A stretch of DNA of 64,000 nucleotides from Comamonas halotolerans. GTDB taxonomy: Bacteria > Pseudomonadota > Gammaproteobacteria > Burkholderiales > Burkholderiaceae_C. The stretch lies in the NCBI RefSeq assembly GCF_030162935.1, contig NZ_JASAUZ010000034.1, positions 124,001 through 188,000 of the forward strand. Direction: 5' to 3'. A program made the position numbers and the translations under genes. Position 1 is the first letter of the stretch, and every line of letters starts with the position of its first letter. Below are positions 19,643-28,814 of this stretch, one piece after another. Below the pieces are notes generated by a model, which made no database searches, had not been told where the DNA came from, and worked only from the letters and a program-made list of their open reading frames with translations.

Positions 19643-19656
19643 TTGATGTAAGTCAA
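19643..19656. promoter_or_regulatory. FNR/Anr-type box between uspA and ccoI
   Basis: TTGAT-GTAA-GTCAA matches the FNR consensus TTGAT-N4-ATCAA with one mismatch. It lies 70 bp upstream of the uspA start and 36 bp upstream of ccoI. Confidence 0.65.
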
Positions 19657-19691
19657 TATTTGAATGTGGCGTTCTGGATACGCTCTTTACC

Positions 19692-22112
19692 ATGTCCCAA
19701 GATTCCCAACAACCGCCTCTGAGCACAGAGCGTGGTGGCTTCAGCGCACACTTGCCCATGGCTTCTGGTGCAGTGAATTTACTGGATGATCCTGCTGAGT
19801 GGGATAGCTTCGGTAAACCATATGGGCTGGCTATAGCGGATTCAATGCAGCTTGCTCCCGAAAATGTCGAAGTTTGGGACTCACAGGTTGCTTTGGATGG
19901 CATGTACTGCTCGACCTGTGCGCTGACTATCGAGGATGCGTTGCGAGCAGTGCCTGGAGTGCAGCAAGTAGAAGTCAGTGTTGCTGCCAAGCGCGCACGT
20001 ATAGTCTGGCGGCCAAACCAGGTACTGCCTTCGCAATGGATCAAGGCCATTGAAAATGCTGGTTACCGGGCAGTTCCTGCCCACGATGCACAGGCCTCTG
20101 AAATTCGCAAAGCGCATAACCGCAAGGCTCTGTGGCGATGGATGCTCGCTGCATTCTGCATGATGCAAGTCATGATGTACGCATGGCCTTCCTACAACGC
20201 CAATCCAAATGACTTATCGATGGAGTACGAGCGCCTGCTGCGTTGGGCATCCTGGGTGATATGTATTCCTATGTTGATTTTTGCCTGTGGGCCGTTTTTC
20301 CGCGGTGCTTGGCGGGACCTCAAACATCGTCGTGTCAGCATGGATCTGCCTGTGGCGATGGGAATGTTCATCACCTTCATTGTGAGTACGGTTGGTACGT
20401 TTGCACCGGAAGGTGTGTTTGGCAAAGAAGTTTTCTTTGACTCTTTGACCATGTTTGTCTGTTTTTTGCTGATCGGACGCTGGTTGGAAATACGCTTGCG
20501 TGACCGAACAGCAGGTGCGCTGGATGCGGTGCTCAATCGCATGCCCGACAGTGTGGAAAAACGCATGCCCAATGGTGGTTTTGAGCGTGTTGCCATGCGC
20601 CGTATTAATGCCGGTGATGTTGTTCGCGTGTTACCGGGGGAGGCATTTCCTGCGGATGGCCGGATTCTGAAAGGTCGTACTCAGGCCGATGAAGCATTGC
20701 TGACAGGAGAGTCTCGCCCCGTCTCGCATGGTGAGGGTGATCGCGTCATTGCAGGCAGCTTCAATTTGACGGCCGCCGTGGAAATTCAGGTGGATCACAT
20801 CGGTTCACAGACCAAATTTGCCCAGATTGTGGACCTTATGGAGAGTGCCGCAACGCAAAAGCCGCGTCTGGCGCAACTGGCGGATAAGGTTGCCGCACCA
20901 TTTTTGGTGGTTGTACTCGTTTTGGCGGCTGCTGCAGCGATCTATTGGTGGCCTACCGATCCTGGGAAAGCTTTGATGGTTGCTGCAGCGGTGCTGATCG
21001 TAACGTGTCCTTGCGCACTGTCACTGGCTACACCGGTGGCCATGCTGACGGCTGCAGGAACGCTGGCGAGGCATGGGGTCCTGGTGCGTAATCTGCAGGG
21101 TTTGGAGGCACTTGCGTCGGTCGATACACTGGTATTTGACAAAACGGGTACCTTGACGCGGGATGGCATTCAGGTGGCTGGCATGAGCGCCGCAGTGGGG
21201 GACGATGCATTGGCATGCAAAGGGTTGGGGGCTGCCATCGCTATGCATTCCAGACACCCGGTTTCTAGGGCAGTTGCCGGTTTTGGCCAGTCCTGGGCGG
21301 CCAAATGGAAGGTGCTATCTGTTGAAGAAATCAGCGGACAAGGGTTGCGTGCGCAAGTTGTGCCGTTAGGGGATGCGAACTCTTCAGCAATGTGGGTGCG
21401 TTTGGGTTCACAGCGCTTTGCAGGTACATCTGATTTGCTCAGTGATGCTCAGGCGGTATATCTGGCAGTGGAGATTTCTCCCCATGAGATTCGGTCGCTT
21501 GCTTTCTTTGAACTGCACGAAGGCGTTCGCCTGGAGGCGCAGTCAGTATTGGCACATTTACAACGCAATGGCGTACAGGTGCAATTGCTCTCAGGTGATG
21601 GTTATCAAGCTGTCGTCCGTGTTGCTGAAGAATTGGGCATTGCCCAGTACCGAGCAGAATGTTCCCCACAAGAAAAGCTTGAATTTATCAAGTCACTACA
21701 GCAAGTGGGTCATCGCATCGCAATGGTGGGCGATGGACTCAACGATGGGCCGGTGCTGGCTGGAGCAGACGCCTCTTTCGCGTTCGGGCGAGCTGTACCT
21801 CTGGCTCAGGCGAAGTCTGACTTCGTTGTTCTGGGTGACAATTTGCAACTCGTGCAGCAGACTGTCGGATTGGCGCGCAAAACGCTAAGAATTGTTCGGC
21901 AGAACCTCTTCTGGTCAGCCTTCTACAACGCTGTATCTATTCCCCTGGCAATGATGGGCTGGATGCCTGCATGGCTGGCTGGTTTGGGGATGGCTTTGAG
22001 TTCTTTGCTGGTGGTTCTGAATGCGGCCCGTTTAGCCAAACCATTAAAGCTGAAGCCAGCTGCAGCACAGCTGTCCCAGCCATCCTTGATCAACTCTGCC
22101 CCCGTAGCCTAA
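19692..22112 (+). CDS. ccoI: Copper-translocating P-type ATPase for cbb3 oxidase assembly (CcoI/FixI)
   Basis: An 806-residue P1B-type ATPase. It has an N-terminal heavy-metal domain with MYCSTCALTIE (about 73-83), the intramembrane metal site CPCALSLATP, the phosphorylation loop DKTGTLT and the hinge GDGLNDGPVLAGAD. Eight membrane helices are expected. Its place directly before ccoS and ccoNOQP identifies it as CcoI, the slow copper exporter that supplies Cu for the cbb3 oxidase, rather than a detoxifying CopA. It ends 13 bp before ccoS. An FNR box lies just upstream of it. Confidence 0.93.
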   Translation: MSQDSQQPPLSTERGGFSAHLPMASGAVNLLDDPAEWDSFGKPYGLAIADSMQLAPENVEVWDSQVALDGMYCSTCALTIEDALRAVPGVQQVEVSVAAKRARIVWRPNQVLPSQWIKAIENAGYRAVPAHDAQASEIRKAHNRKALWRWMLAAFCMMQVMMYAWPSYNANPNDLSMEYERLLRWASWVICIPMLIFACGPFFRGAWRDLKHRRVSMDLPVAMGMFITFIVSTVGTFAPEGVFGKEVFFDSLTMFVCFLLIGRWLEIRLRDRTAGALDAVLNRMPDSVEKRMPNGGFERVAMRRINAGDVVRVLPGEAFPADGRILKGRTQADEALLTGESRPVSHGEGDRVIAGSFNLTAAVEIQVDHIGSQTKFAQIVDLMESAATQKPRLAQLADKVAAPFLVVVLVLAAAAAIYWWPTDPGKALMVAAAVLIVTCPCALSLATPVAMLTAAGTLARHGVLVRNLQGLEALASVDTLVFDKTGTLTRDGIQVAGMSAAVGDDALACKGLGAAIAMHSRHPVSRAVAGFGQSWAAKWKVLSVEEISGQGLRAQVVPLGDANSSAMWVRLGSQRFAGTSDLLSDAQAVYLAVEISPHEIRSLAFFELHEGVRLEAQSVLAHLQRNGVQVQLLSGDGYQAVVRVAEELGIAQYRAECSPQEKLEFIKSLQQVGHRIAMVGDGLNDGPVLAGADASFAFGRAVPLAQAKSDFVVLGDNLQLVQQTVGLARKTLRIVRQNLFWSAFYNAVSIPLAMMGWMPAWLAGLGMALSSLLVVLNAARLAKPLKLKPAAAQLSQPSLINSAPVA

Positions 22113-22125
22113 GGAAGGATGTGTT

Positions 22126-22263
22126 GTGGAAATTATGTATCTCCTGATTCCACTGTCCGTTGTTTTGGTCCTGTTCATTGCCGGAGGGCTTTGGTGGGCT
22201 GTGTACCGCGGTCAGTTTGAGAGCGTCGAACAAGAGGCCGAGCGCATTCTTCGAGACGATTGA
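22126..22263 (+). CDS. ccoS: cbb3 oxidase maturation protein CcoS
   Basis: A 45-residue single-pass membrane protein, [20 protein letters not shown] followed by [20 protein letters not shown] and an acidic end. This is the normal size and form of CcoS (FixS), needed for cofactor insertion into cbb3 oxidase. The GTG at 22126 is chosen over ATG 22135 because AAGGAAGG lies 7 nt upstream and the CcoS N-terminus MExxYLLIPLS is matched. It is co-transcribed with ccoI. Its stop codon overlaps the FNR box for ccoN. Confidence 0.93.
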   Translation: MEIMYLLIPLSVVLVLFIAGGLWWAVYRGQFESVEQEAERILRDD

Positions 22264-22273
22264 TGTTTGTCAA
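22260..22273 (+). promoter_or_regulatory. FNR/Anr-type box upstream of ccoN
   Basis: TTGAT-GTTT-GTCAA, one mismatch from the FNR consensus, overlaps the ccoS stop and lies 55 bp upstream of the ccoN ATG. Confidence 0.7.
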
Positions 22274-22327
22274 CAACGTAAAAACCGTAACAGTGAACAC
22301 TTTCGACTGCATATTAAGAGGTGCCCG

Positions 22328-23767
22328 ATGGATTCTCTAAAAACCAATGCTGCACACTACAGTGATACCGTAGTCAGGCAGTTTTCAATCATGGCCGTCG
22401 TGTGGGGGGTGGTAGGCATGTTGGTTGGCGTGATAATCGCCGCCCAACTGGCTTGGCCCGAACTCAACTTCGGTATTTCTTGGCTCAGCTTTGGACGACT
22501 GCGTCCATTGCATACAAACGCGGTGATTTTTGCGTTCGGCGGAAGCGCCTTGTTCGCAACAAGCTACTACGTGGTGCAGCGCACCTGCCAGACCACGTTG
22601 TTCCTGCCAAAGCTGGCTGCCTTCACCTTCTGGGGTTGGCAGTTGGTGATCGTGGCTGCAGCGATCTCCTTGCCTCTGGGGTTTACCACTGGCAAAGAAT
22701 ACGCCGAGCTTGAGTGGCCCATCGACATCTTGATCGCCTTGGTCTGGGTGTCCTACGCCATCGTGTTCTTTGGCACGATTGGAACCCGCAAGGTCAAGCA
22801 CATTTATGTGGCCAACTGGTTCTTCGGCGCGTTCATCCTGACTGTGGCCTTGCTGCACATAGTGAACAGTGCAGAAATTCCTGCTGGCTTTATGAAGAGC
22901 TACTCTGCTTATGCAGGTGTGCAAGATGCCATGGTGCAGTGGTGGTATGGCCACAATGCCGTGGGCTTCTTCTTGACCGCAGGCTTCCTGGGCATGATGT
23001 ACTACTTTGTGCCTAAGCAAGCAGGCCGTCCAGTGTATTCATACCGCTTGTCAATCGTGCACTTTTGGGCGCTGATCTTCACCTATATGTGGGCAGGTCC
23101 TCACCATTTGCACTACACCGCGTTGCCTGACTGGACCCAGTCCGTCGGTATGGTGTTCTCACTGATTCTGTTGGCTCCCTCTTGGGGCGGCATGATCAAC
23201 GGTGTGATGACTCTGTCTGGCGCATGGCACAAGTTGCGCGAAGACCCCATTCTGCGCTTCCTGATCGTTTCGCTGTCTTTCTACGGTATGTCTACCTTTG
23301 AAGGGCCAATGATGTCGATCAAGACAGTAAATGCCCTGTCGCACTTTACTGACTGGACTGTGGGTCACGTTCACTCCGGTGCATTGGGCTGGGTGGGCCT
23401 GATCTCGATGGGTTCACTGTATTACCTGATTCCTCGCTTGTTCGGCCGCAAGGAAATGCACTCCAAATCCGCGATTGAGCTGCACTTCTGGATGGCCACA
23501 ATCGGCATCGTTCTGTACATCGCTGCAATGTGGATCTCTGGTGTGATGCAAGGTCTGATGTGGCGCGCTGTTAATGCCGACGGTACTTTGACTTACACCT
23601 TTGTGGAGAGCGTGAAGGCTTCTTACCCCTTCTACGTGATTCGCACGATCGGTGGTCTGCTGTACTTGATCGGTATGTTGATCATGGCTTGGAACGTTGT
23701 GAAGACTGTGGCTTCGGGTCGTTCTGTGAAGGTGGCAGTGCCTGCCGTTAACCCAGCTCACGCCTAA
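22328..23767 (+). CDS. ccoN: Cytochrome c oxidase, cbb3-type, subunit I
   Basis: A 479-residue catalytic subunit of the high-affinity cbb3 oxidase, holding heme b and the heme b3-CuB site for O2 reduction. It has about 12 membrane helices. Conserved pieces include [20 protein letters not shown] with a heme ligand His, [20 protein letters not shown] with the CuB His and the cross-linked-Tyr region, [14 protein letters not shown] with the His pair, and [14 protein letters not shown]. The ATG at 22328 has a GAGG site; the frame extends upstream into ccoS but without family resemblance. It opens the ccoNOQP operon. The FNR box suggests induction at low oxygen. Confidence 0.97.
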   Translation: MDSLKTNAAHYSDTVVRQFSIMAVVWGVVGMLVGVIIAAQLAWPELNFGISWLSFGRLRPLHTNAVIFAFGGSALFATSYYVVQRTCQTTLFLPKLAAFTFWGWQLVIVAAAISLPLGFTTGKEYAELEWPIDILIALVWVSYAIVFFGTIGTRKVKHIYVANWFFGAFILTVALLHIVNSAEIPAGFMKSYSAYAGVQDAMVQWWYGHNAVGFFLTAGFLGMMYYFVPKQAGRPVYSYRLSIVHFWALIFTYMWAGPHHLHYTALPDWTQSVGMVFSLILLAPSWGGMINGVMTLSGAWHKLREDPILRFLIVSLSFYGMSTFEGPMMSIKTVNALSHFTDWTVGHVHSGALGWVGLISMGSLYYLIPRLFGRKEMHSKSAIELHFWMATIGIVLYIAAMWISGVMQGLMWRAVNADGTLTYTFVESVKASYPFYVIRTIGGLLYLIGMLIMAWNVVKTVASGRSVKVAVPAVNPAHA

Positions 23768-23783
23768 GTACGAGGAGCCGCAA

Positions 23784-24407
23784 ATGTCTGTAAACAACAA
23801 AAAAGGTTTCACCCACGAGAAAGTGGAAACCAGCAACTTCTTGATGATCGTCCTGATCTTGCTGGTGGTCGCAGTGGGTGGCCTGGTGGAAATCGTTCCT
23901 TTGTTCTTCCAAAAGTCGACTACGGAAGCTGTGCAAGGTGTTGAGCCTTACCAGCCGCTGCAGTTGATGGGACGTGATGTCTACATCCGAGAAGGTTGCT
24001 ACAACTGTCACTCTCAGATGATCCGCCCCTTCCGTGCTGAAACTATGCGCTACGGCCATTACTCGGTAGCTGGAGAGTTCGTGTACGACCATCCCTTCCA
24101 GTGGGGCTCCAAGCGTACAGGACCTGACTTGCACCGCGTGGGCGGTAAGTACAGCGATGAATGGCATCGTATTCACCTGAACAATCCACGTGATCTGGTG
24201 CCCGAGTCGAACATGCCTGAGTACCCATGGCTGAACACCAATATGGTGGATCACGCCGTGGTGGCACAACGCATGAGCGCTTTGCGTACGGTAGGCGTGC
24301 CTTATACCGATGAGCAAATTGCTGGTGCAGCGGAGCAAGTCAAGGGTAAGACCGAGATGGAGGCAGTTATTGCTTACCTTCAAGGTTTGGGTACAGCGCT
24401 TAAGTAA
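23784..24407 (+). CDS. ccoO: Cytochrome c oxidase, cbb3-type, subunit II
   Basis: A 207-residue monoheme cytochrome c subunit that passes electrons to CcoN. It has one N-terminal membrane anchor ([20 protein letters not shown]), the heme-binding CYNCH near residue 73 and a Met ligand in [10 protein letters not shown]. The family-typical [20 protein letters not shown] follows. The ATG follows ccoN by 16 bp with an AGGAG site. Confidence 0.97.
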   Translation: MSVNNKKGFTHEKVETSNFLMIVLILLVVAVGGLVEIVPLFFQKSTTEAVQGVEPYQPLQLMGRDVYIREGCYNCHSQMIRPFRAETMRYGHYSVAGEFVYDHPFQWGSKRTGPDLHRVGGKYSDEWHRIHLNNPRDLVPESNMPEYPWLNTNMVDHAVVAQRMSALRTVGVPYTDEQIAGAAEQVKGKTEMEAVIAYLQGLGTALK

Positions 24408-24424
24408 AAAGGAAAGGACGGGCT

Positions 24425-24562
24425 ATGGATATCACCACCATGCGCATTGTTGCAACATTGGTTTCGATGGTGTGCTTCATCGGCATTTGGTGGTGGGCGT
24501 ATGCCCGCCGCAACAAGGACCGTTTTGAAGAAGCGGCACAGTTGCCGTTTCAGCAAGACTGA
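24425..24562 (+). CDS. ccoQ: cbb3 oxidase small subunit CcoQ
   Basis: A 45-residue single-pass protein, MDITTMRIVATLVSMVCFIG then IWWWAYARRNKDRFEEAAQL. Its size, WWWAYA-RRNKDRFEEAA pattern and position between ccoO and ccoP identify CcoQ, which stabilises the cbb3 complex. The ribosome-binding site AAAGGAAAGG lies upstream. Confidence 0.95.
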   Translation: MDITTMRIVATLVSMVCFIGIWWWAYARRNKDRFEEAAQLPFQQD

Positions 24563-24588
24563 TTTCCCTACCAGAACGAGAACATCCC

Positions 24589-25500
24589 ATGAGCGATTTC
24601 GTAAATAACTTCTGGTCGGTCTATGTCGCTGGCATTACTGTTGTGGGCATCATTGCCTGCCTCATCTTGCTCATCATCACTGCCCGTAAAAAGGTAGTGT
24701 CTGATGGAGACAACACAACCGGCCACGTGTGGGACGAAGACCTGCGCGAATTGAACAATCCGATGCCACGTTGGTGGGTCTGGCTGTTTGTCATCACCAT
24801 CATATTTGGCTTGCTGTATCTGGTGGCGTACCCAGGTTTGGGGGCGTATACCGGTAAGCTGCAGTGGAGCCAAGTCAGTGCTTATGAAGCTGAAGTCGAA
24901 AAGGCGAATGCTGAATTGGCACCACTGTATGCGCGTTTCTCGGCAATGAGCACAGAAGAGATGGCCAAGGATGGCCAAGCCATGGCAGTTGGGGAGCGAC
25001 TGTTCATGAACAACTGTGCGCAGTGTCACGGCTCTGATGCGCGTGGCAGCATAGGCTTCCCCAATCTGACCGATCACGACTGGCTTGGTGGTGGTGCCCC
25101 AGAGAACATTAAGCAGACCATCACGGAAGGTCGCATGGCCATGATGCCCCCACAGGCTGAAGCCATTGGCACGCCGGAAGATGTTCGCAATCTGGCGCAC
25201 TACGTGCTGAGTCTGTCGGGCAGCCCGCATGACTCGCTGAAGGCATCGCTGGGTAAGACTCACTTCACCGTCTGTGCTGCATGCCACGGTATGGATGGGA
25301 AGGGCAATACCTTGCTGGGTGCGCCGAACCTGACTGACGATATCTGGCTGCACGGTTGGGGCGAACAAAGAATCGTGGAGCAGATTACAAACGGCAAGAT
25401 GAACGAAATGCCAGCGCAGAAGAGCAAATTGACTCCTGCACAGATTGACGTGCTGACTGCTTATGTCTGGGGTTTGTCCAACAAACCTTCGGGTAATTAA
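24589..25500 (+). CDS. ccoP: Cytochrome c oxidase, cbb3-type, subunit III (diheme)
   Basis: A 303-residue diheme cytochrome c that receives electrons from soluble cytochromes. The N-terminal domain holds two membrane segments (about residues 10-30 and 60-82) with the typical HVWDEDLRELNNPMPRWW between them. CAQCH (about 143) and CAACH (about 225) are the two heme c motifs, each with a later Met (AMMPPQAEAI and NEMPAQKSKL). It follows ccoQ by 26 bp and is closed by a terminator. Confidence 0.97.
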   Translation: MSDFVNNFWSVYVAGITVVGIIACLILLIITARKKVVSDGDNTTGHVWDEDLRELNNPMPRWWVWLFVITIIFGLLYLVAYPGLGAYTGKLQWSQVSAYEAEVEKANAELAPLYARFSAMSTEEMAKDGQAMAVGERLFMNNCAQCHGSDARGSIGFPNLTDHDWLGGGAPENIKQTITEGRMAMMPPQAEAIGTPEDVRNLAHYVLSLSGSPHDSLKASLGKTHFTVCAACHGMDGKGNTLLGAPNLTDDIWLHGWGEQRIVEQITNGKMNEMPAQKSKLTPAQIDVLTAYVWGLSNKPSGN

Positions 25501-25517
25501 TCGGCGTAGCGATTGCA

Positions 25518-25543
25518 AAGGCGGCACTGTGTGCCGCTTTTTT
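25518..25543 (+). terminator. Terminator of ccoNOQP
   Basis: GCGGCAC / GTGCCGC stem (25521-25537, loop TGT) followed by TTTTTT. ccoG starts 29 bp later, so read-through may still feed it. Confidence 0.75.
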
Positions 25544-25571
25544 CATTGGTGCGATTTAGGGGGTGTGAGTG

Positions 25572-27002
25572 ATGAGTTCCGAGCAAGAAAAACCGCAAAA
25601 AATCATTCCTATCAAAGCGGATAGCCAGGAAAAGACTGTTTCATTTTTTGAGGCGCATAAGAAAATTTATCCGCGCTCTATCAGCGGTAAGTTCATGAAT
25701 TGGCGCTGGGCCATGGTGTGGCTGACACAGTTGCTCTTTTATGGCTTGCCATGGCTGGAGTGGGGGCAGCGTCAGATGGTCTTGTTTGACCTGGGCGCGC
25801 GTAGGTTCTATCTGTTTGGCTGGGTGCTGTATCCGCAGGATTTTATCTACCTTACAGGTTTGCTCATCATCAGTGCTTTATCACTGTTTCTGTTCACGGC
25901 AGTTGCGGGGCGTCTTTGGTGTGGGTTTACCTGTCCGCAAACGGTATATACCGAGATTTTTATGTGGATCGAGCACAAGGTTGAGGGTGACCGCAGTGCT
26001 CGAATTCGCTTGGACCAGGGAGGCTGGACAGCTGAAAGAATTTGGAAGAAGTCGCTTAAGCAGCTGCTGTGGATTTCTATAGCACTATGGACTGGCTTTA
26101 CCTTTGTCGGCTATTTTGTTCCTATCCGAGACTTGGGTGTAGAGCTATTGGCTCTGCAAGGAGGTTGGCAGATATTCTGGGTGCTGTTTTACGGTTTTGC
26201 CACTTACGGGAACGCCGGCTATATGCGTGAGCAAGTGTGCAAATACATGTGCCCCTATGCTCGTTTCCAAAGTGCCATGTTTGATAAAGACACGTTGATT
26301 GTGAGTTATGACACTCAGCGCGGTGAGACTCGTGGCCCTCGCAAAAAAAATGTGGATTACAAAGAGAAAGGTCTGGGCGACTGTATTGATTGCAAACTGT
26401 GTGTGCAGGTCTGCCCTGTAGGCATTGATATTCGTGATGGCTTGCAGTACGAGTGCATCGGATGTGGTTTGTGCGTGGATGCATGCAACAACGTTATGGA
26501 TAACATGGCGTACCCGCGTGGCTTGATTCGTTTGACCACAGAAAATGCATTGAGCAAGTCTTGGACAAGCGCACAAATCTTGCGTCGAATTGCACGTCCA
26601 CGTGTATTGATTTATTCGACTATTTTGTTGGGTTTGACCCTGGCAATGGTGATTAGCCTCGCTGTCCGTGAACCGCTGAAAGTGGATGTGATTCGCGATC
26701 GCGCATCTTTGGCTCGTATTGTCTCTGGTGGCAAGCTTGAGAACGTATATCGCCTGCAAGTGATGAATGCAACGGAGCAAGCACAAACTTACTCGGTCTC
26801 TGTCAAGGGATTGAGTGATATCACAATGGCTGAAGGTTCTCTGGTGGATGTGGAGCCAGCACAAACGCGTGGAGTTGCTGTACGGGTGCAAATTCCTTAT
26901 GGAACTACCGGTCCGGGTTCGTATCCCATTGAGTTCGAGATTGCGGCTCAAAGTGGGAAGGGGCATGTGAAGGAAAAGTCGGTCTTCTTGGTGCCTCGCT
27001 GA
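25572..27002 (+). CDS. ccoG: cbb3 oxidase accessory protein CcoG (membrane iron-sulfur protein)
   Basis: A 476-residue membrane protein with cytoplasmic 2x[4Fe-4S] ferredoxin-like cysteines: CIDCKLCVQVCP and CIGCGLCVDACN. A further FTCPQTVYTEIFMWIEHKVE segment precedes them. There are several membrane helices and a C-terminal periplasmic Ig-like domain (from about 370). CcoG (FixG/RdxA) reduces Cu(II) for cbb3 assembly in studied bacteria. ATG 25572 is preferred over the GTG immediately before it; a G-rich site lies upstream. It lies in the usual place after ccoP and before fixH. Confidence 0.95.
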   Translation: MSSEQEKPQKIIPIKADSQEKTVSFFEAHKKIYPRSISGKFMNWRWAMVWLTQLLFYGLPWLEWGQRQMVLFDLGARRFYLFGWVLYPQDFIYLTGLLIISALSLFLFTAVAGRLWCGFTCPQTVYTEIFMWIEHKVEGDRSARIRLDQGGWTAERIWKKSLKQLLWISIALWTGFTFVGYFVPIRDLGVELLALQGGWQIFWVLFYGFATYGNAGYMREQVCKYMCPYARFQSAMFDKDTLIVSYDTQRGETRGPRKKNVDYKEKGLGDCIDCKLCVQVCPVGIDIRDGLQYECIGCGLCVDACNNVMDNMAYPRGLIRLTTENALSKSWTSAQILRRIARPRVLIYSTILLGLTLAMVISLAVREPLKVDVIRDRASLARIVSGGKLENVYRLQVMNATEQAQTYSVSVKGLSDITMAEGSLVDVEPAQTRGVAVRVQIPYGTTGPGSYPIEFEIAAQSGKGHVKEKSVFLVPR

Positions 27003-27069
27003 GAGAGTGTTGGAATGGTGTGCGAGGTGCAAGCTTCGCACATATGGATAAATTCAAAGAGAGTTAGGT

Positions 27070-27357
27070 ATGACGCAGATTGCAAAGAAGCAGGAAACCC
27101 CTTCAGGCCCATGGTGGAAGTATGGTCACATGTGGCTGGTGCTGGGTGGGCCTGCAGTTGTTGTGGTTGCAGGGATAGTGACCGCCATGATTGCCACCAA
27201 TGGGGCAGATCCAGTGGTTGATGAAAATTATTACCAGAAGGGTCTTAACATCAATCAAGAACTGCGTAAGTCTGAAAAGAGTCTTGCACCTGCAAATGCC
27301 GCGCGCAACCACGCTGCTACACCAGATGCGGACTTGCCTGATCTCACCCCTAAATAA
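27070..27357 (+). CDS. FixH/CcoH-like cbb3 assembly protein
   Basis: 95 residues with one membrane helix (MWLVLGGPAVVVVAGIVTAM) followed by the FixH hallmark DPVVDENYYQKGLNINQEL. It is short compared with rhizobial FixH and lacks most of the periplasmic domain, like the CcoH versions of betaproteobacteria. FixH/CcoH acts in assembling active cbb3 oxidase. It follows ccoG by 67 bp. Confidence 0.88.
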   Translation: MTQIAKKQETPSGPWWKYGHMWLVLGGPAVVVVAGIVTAMIATNGADPVVDENYYQKGLNINQELRKSEKSLAPANAARNHAATPDADLPDLTPK

Positions 27358-27537
27358 GTTTGTGCTTCTATTTTTATAGCATTTGAGCATGCATAAACAT
27401 GGTTTAGGAGTCATAACCCCTGACGAAAAGCTGCGGGAGGTGTTGATCAGCAGAGTTTTTAATTGAGTGTTTGTCCCACTCCGCTGAAAAGCAGTGGGTG
27501 CTCACAATGTGTGCGTACTTCATCTCAAGGAGAGCAC

Positions 27538-27789
27538 ATGTGGAAAAGATATCTGATGTGGATTGGCTGGCCAGCTTTCTTGGCAGCAGGGGTGATGGAA
27601 ATGCTGGTTTTTGCGATGTTTGATCCTCGCGATATGTTGTGGCTTGGGCAAAGTGCAGAGATCACACCAACCACTGTCTATACGCTGGCTTTTTTTGTTT
27701 TCTGGGGTGTTTTTATGGTGGCAGGATATGTGATGGTTCTTTTATCTTTGCCTCAAACTGAGCTCAATGCCACACATTCGCTGTCATGA
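27538..27789 (+). CDS. Small two-helix membrane protein in the cbb3 locus (unknown function)
   Basis: 83 residues beginning MWKRYLMWIGWPAFLAAGVM. It has two hydrophobic helices (about 7-25 and 48-70) and a short polar tail. AAGGAGAG immediately upstream fixes the ATG at 27538; the frame opens 75 nt earlier without a site. I do not recognise a named family. It lies 180 bp after fixH and before the convergent fnr gene, so a link to the respiratory chain is possible but unproven. Confidence 0.7.
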   Translation: MWKRYLMWIGWPAFLAAGVMEMLVFAMFDPRDMLWLGQSAEITPTTVYTLAFFVFWGVFMVAGYVMVLLSLPQTELNATHSLS

Positions 27790-27831
27790 TGCTTGGCGGT
27801 CTGATGCCCATTTCTCCCGGCGATCAGGTCG

Positions 27832-27870
27832 AAAAAAAAACCTCCCGCTTCGCTAGGGGAGGTTTTTTTT
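27832..27870. terminator. Bidirectional terminator between the small ORF and fnr
   Basis: CCTCCC / GGGAGG stem (27841-27862) flanked by A9 and T8 runs, usable from both sides. Confidence 0.85.
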
Positions 27871-27890
27871 ATGAAGACGACCAATAGGGC

Positions 27891-28616
27891 TTACTTATTG
27901 CATTCGTGCTGACTATTGACCAAGCGCTGCAATGCTGCAGTGTTCAAAATGCGTACGTGCCGTTGCTTGACTTCAACAATGCCTTCTTCCACAAATTTGG
28001 AGAATGTGCGACTGACGGTTTCAAGCTTCAAGCCTAGATAACTACCGATTTCCTCGCGCGTCATGCGCAAAACCAGCTCTGACGATGAGAAGCCTCGGGC
28101 GTGTAGACGCTGTACCAAATTCAAAATAAAGGCTGCCAGGCGCTCTTCCGCACGCATGCTGCCAAGCAAAAGCATTACGCTGTGTTCGCGCACAATTTCA
28201 CGGCTCATGACTTTGTGTACATGGCTTTGCAGGGCCGTTACTTCGCGGGAAATTTCTTCCAGGCCATCAAAAGGCATAACGCATACTTCTGCATCCTCCA
28301 GTGCTACCGCATCGCAGGTGTGGTGGTCATTCACGATGCCATCCAAACCAATGATTTCGCCCGCCATCTGGAAGCCTGTTACTTGGTCGCGCCCATCTTC
28401 AGTTGCCACGCAGGTTTTGAAAAAACCAGTGCGGATCGCGTACAACGACGTGAATGCCTCTCCGTTGCGAAACAGCGTTGCCCCTCGTTTGACTTTGCGG
28501 CGGGTGGCCACAATGTCGTCAATGCGCTGCAGCTGCTGCTCATTCAGACCCACGGGCATACAGAGTTCGCGCAGATTGCAGTTGGAGCAGGTAACTTTAA
28601 TGGTTGGAGGAGTCAT
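27891..28616 (-). CDS. fnr: FNR-family oxygen-sensing transcriptional regulator
   Basis: A 241-residue CRP/FNR regulator. N-terminal cysteines CSNCNLRELC plus a fourth Cys in NDHHTCDAV provide the four [4Fe-4S] ligands of true FNR/Anr proteins, so oxygen sensing is expected. The C-terminal helix-turn-helix has MTREEIGSYLGLKLETVSRT with the E-x2-S-R recognition pattern that reads TTGAT half-sites. ATG 28616 gives the normal length; the frame also runs to a TTG at 28721. It probably controls the cco, hemN and uspA promoters, all of which carry FNR-type boxes in this window. Confidence 0.94.
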   Translation of the reverse strand: MTPPTIKVTCSNCNLRELCMPVGLNEQQLQRIDDIVATRRKVKRGATLFRNGEAFTSLYAIRTGFFKTCVATEDGRDQVTGFQMAGEIIGLDGIVNDHHTCDAVALEDAEVCVMPFDGLEEISREVTALQSHVHKVMSREIVREHSVMLLLGSMRAEERLAAFILNLVQRLHARGFSSSELVLRMTREEIGSYLGLKLETVSRTFSKFVEEGIVEVKQRHVRILNTAALQRLVNSQHECNK

Positions 28617-28749
28617 GTACTCAGAAGCCAAAGTGACTTGGGTGAAGGCACGGGCTGGTGCGGTTAAAGAAGATGAAGGATTGTCGAAATGGGTGAAGTG
28701 ATTGCGAATGATGTGAGTCAAATTGTGACACCAGTTCTACAGCGGCATG

Positions 28750-28763
28750 TTGACTCATGTCAA
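28750..28763. promoter_or_regulatory. FNR/Anr-type box between fnr and hemN
   Basis: TTGAC-TCAT-GTCAA is a perfect palindrome of the FNR half-site variant TTGAC. It lies 52 bp upstream of the hemN ATG in the divergent fnr-hemN region and could serve both genes. Confidence 0.65.
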
Positions 28764-28814
28764 GGATAAACGTTGACAATTGTTGCAAAGTCGTGGAATC
28801 AAGGAAAAAGATAC

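Noticed and set aside
19130-20050. A single 306-residue minus-strand protein covering uspA and its upstream region
   Set aside because: Only the last 147 residues look like UspA. The upstream part is antisense to ccoI and has no family resemblance; ATG 19573 has a ribosome-binding site.
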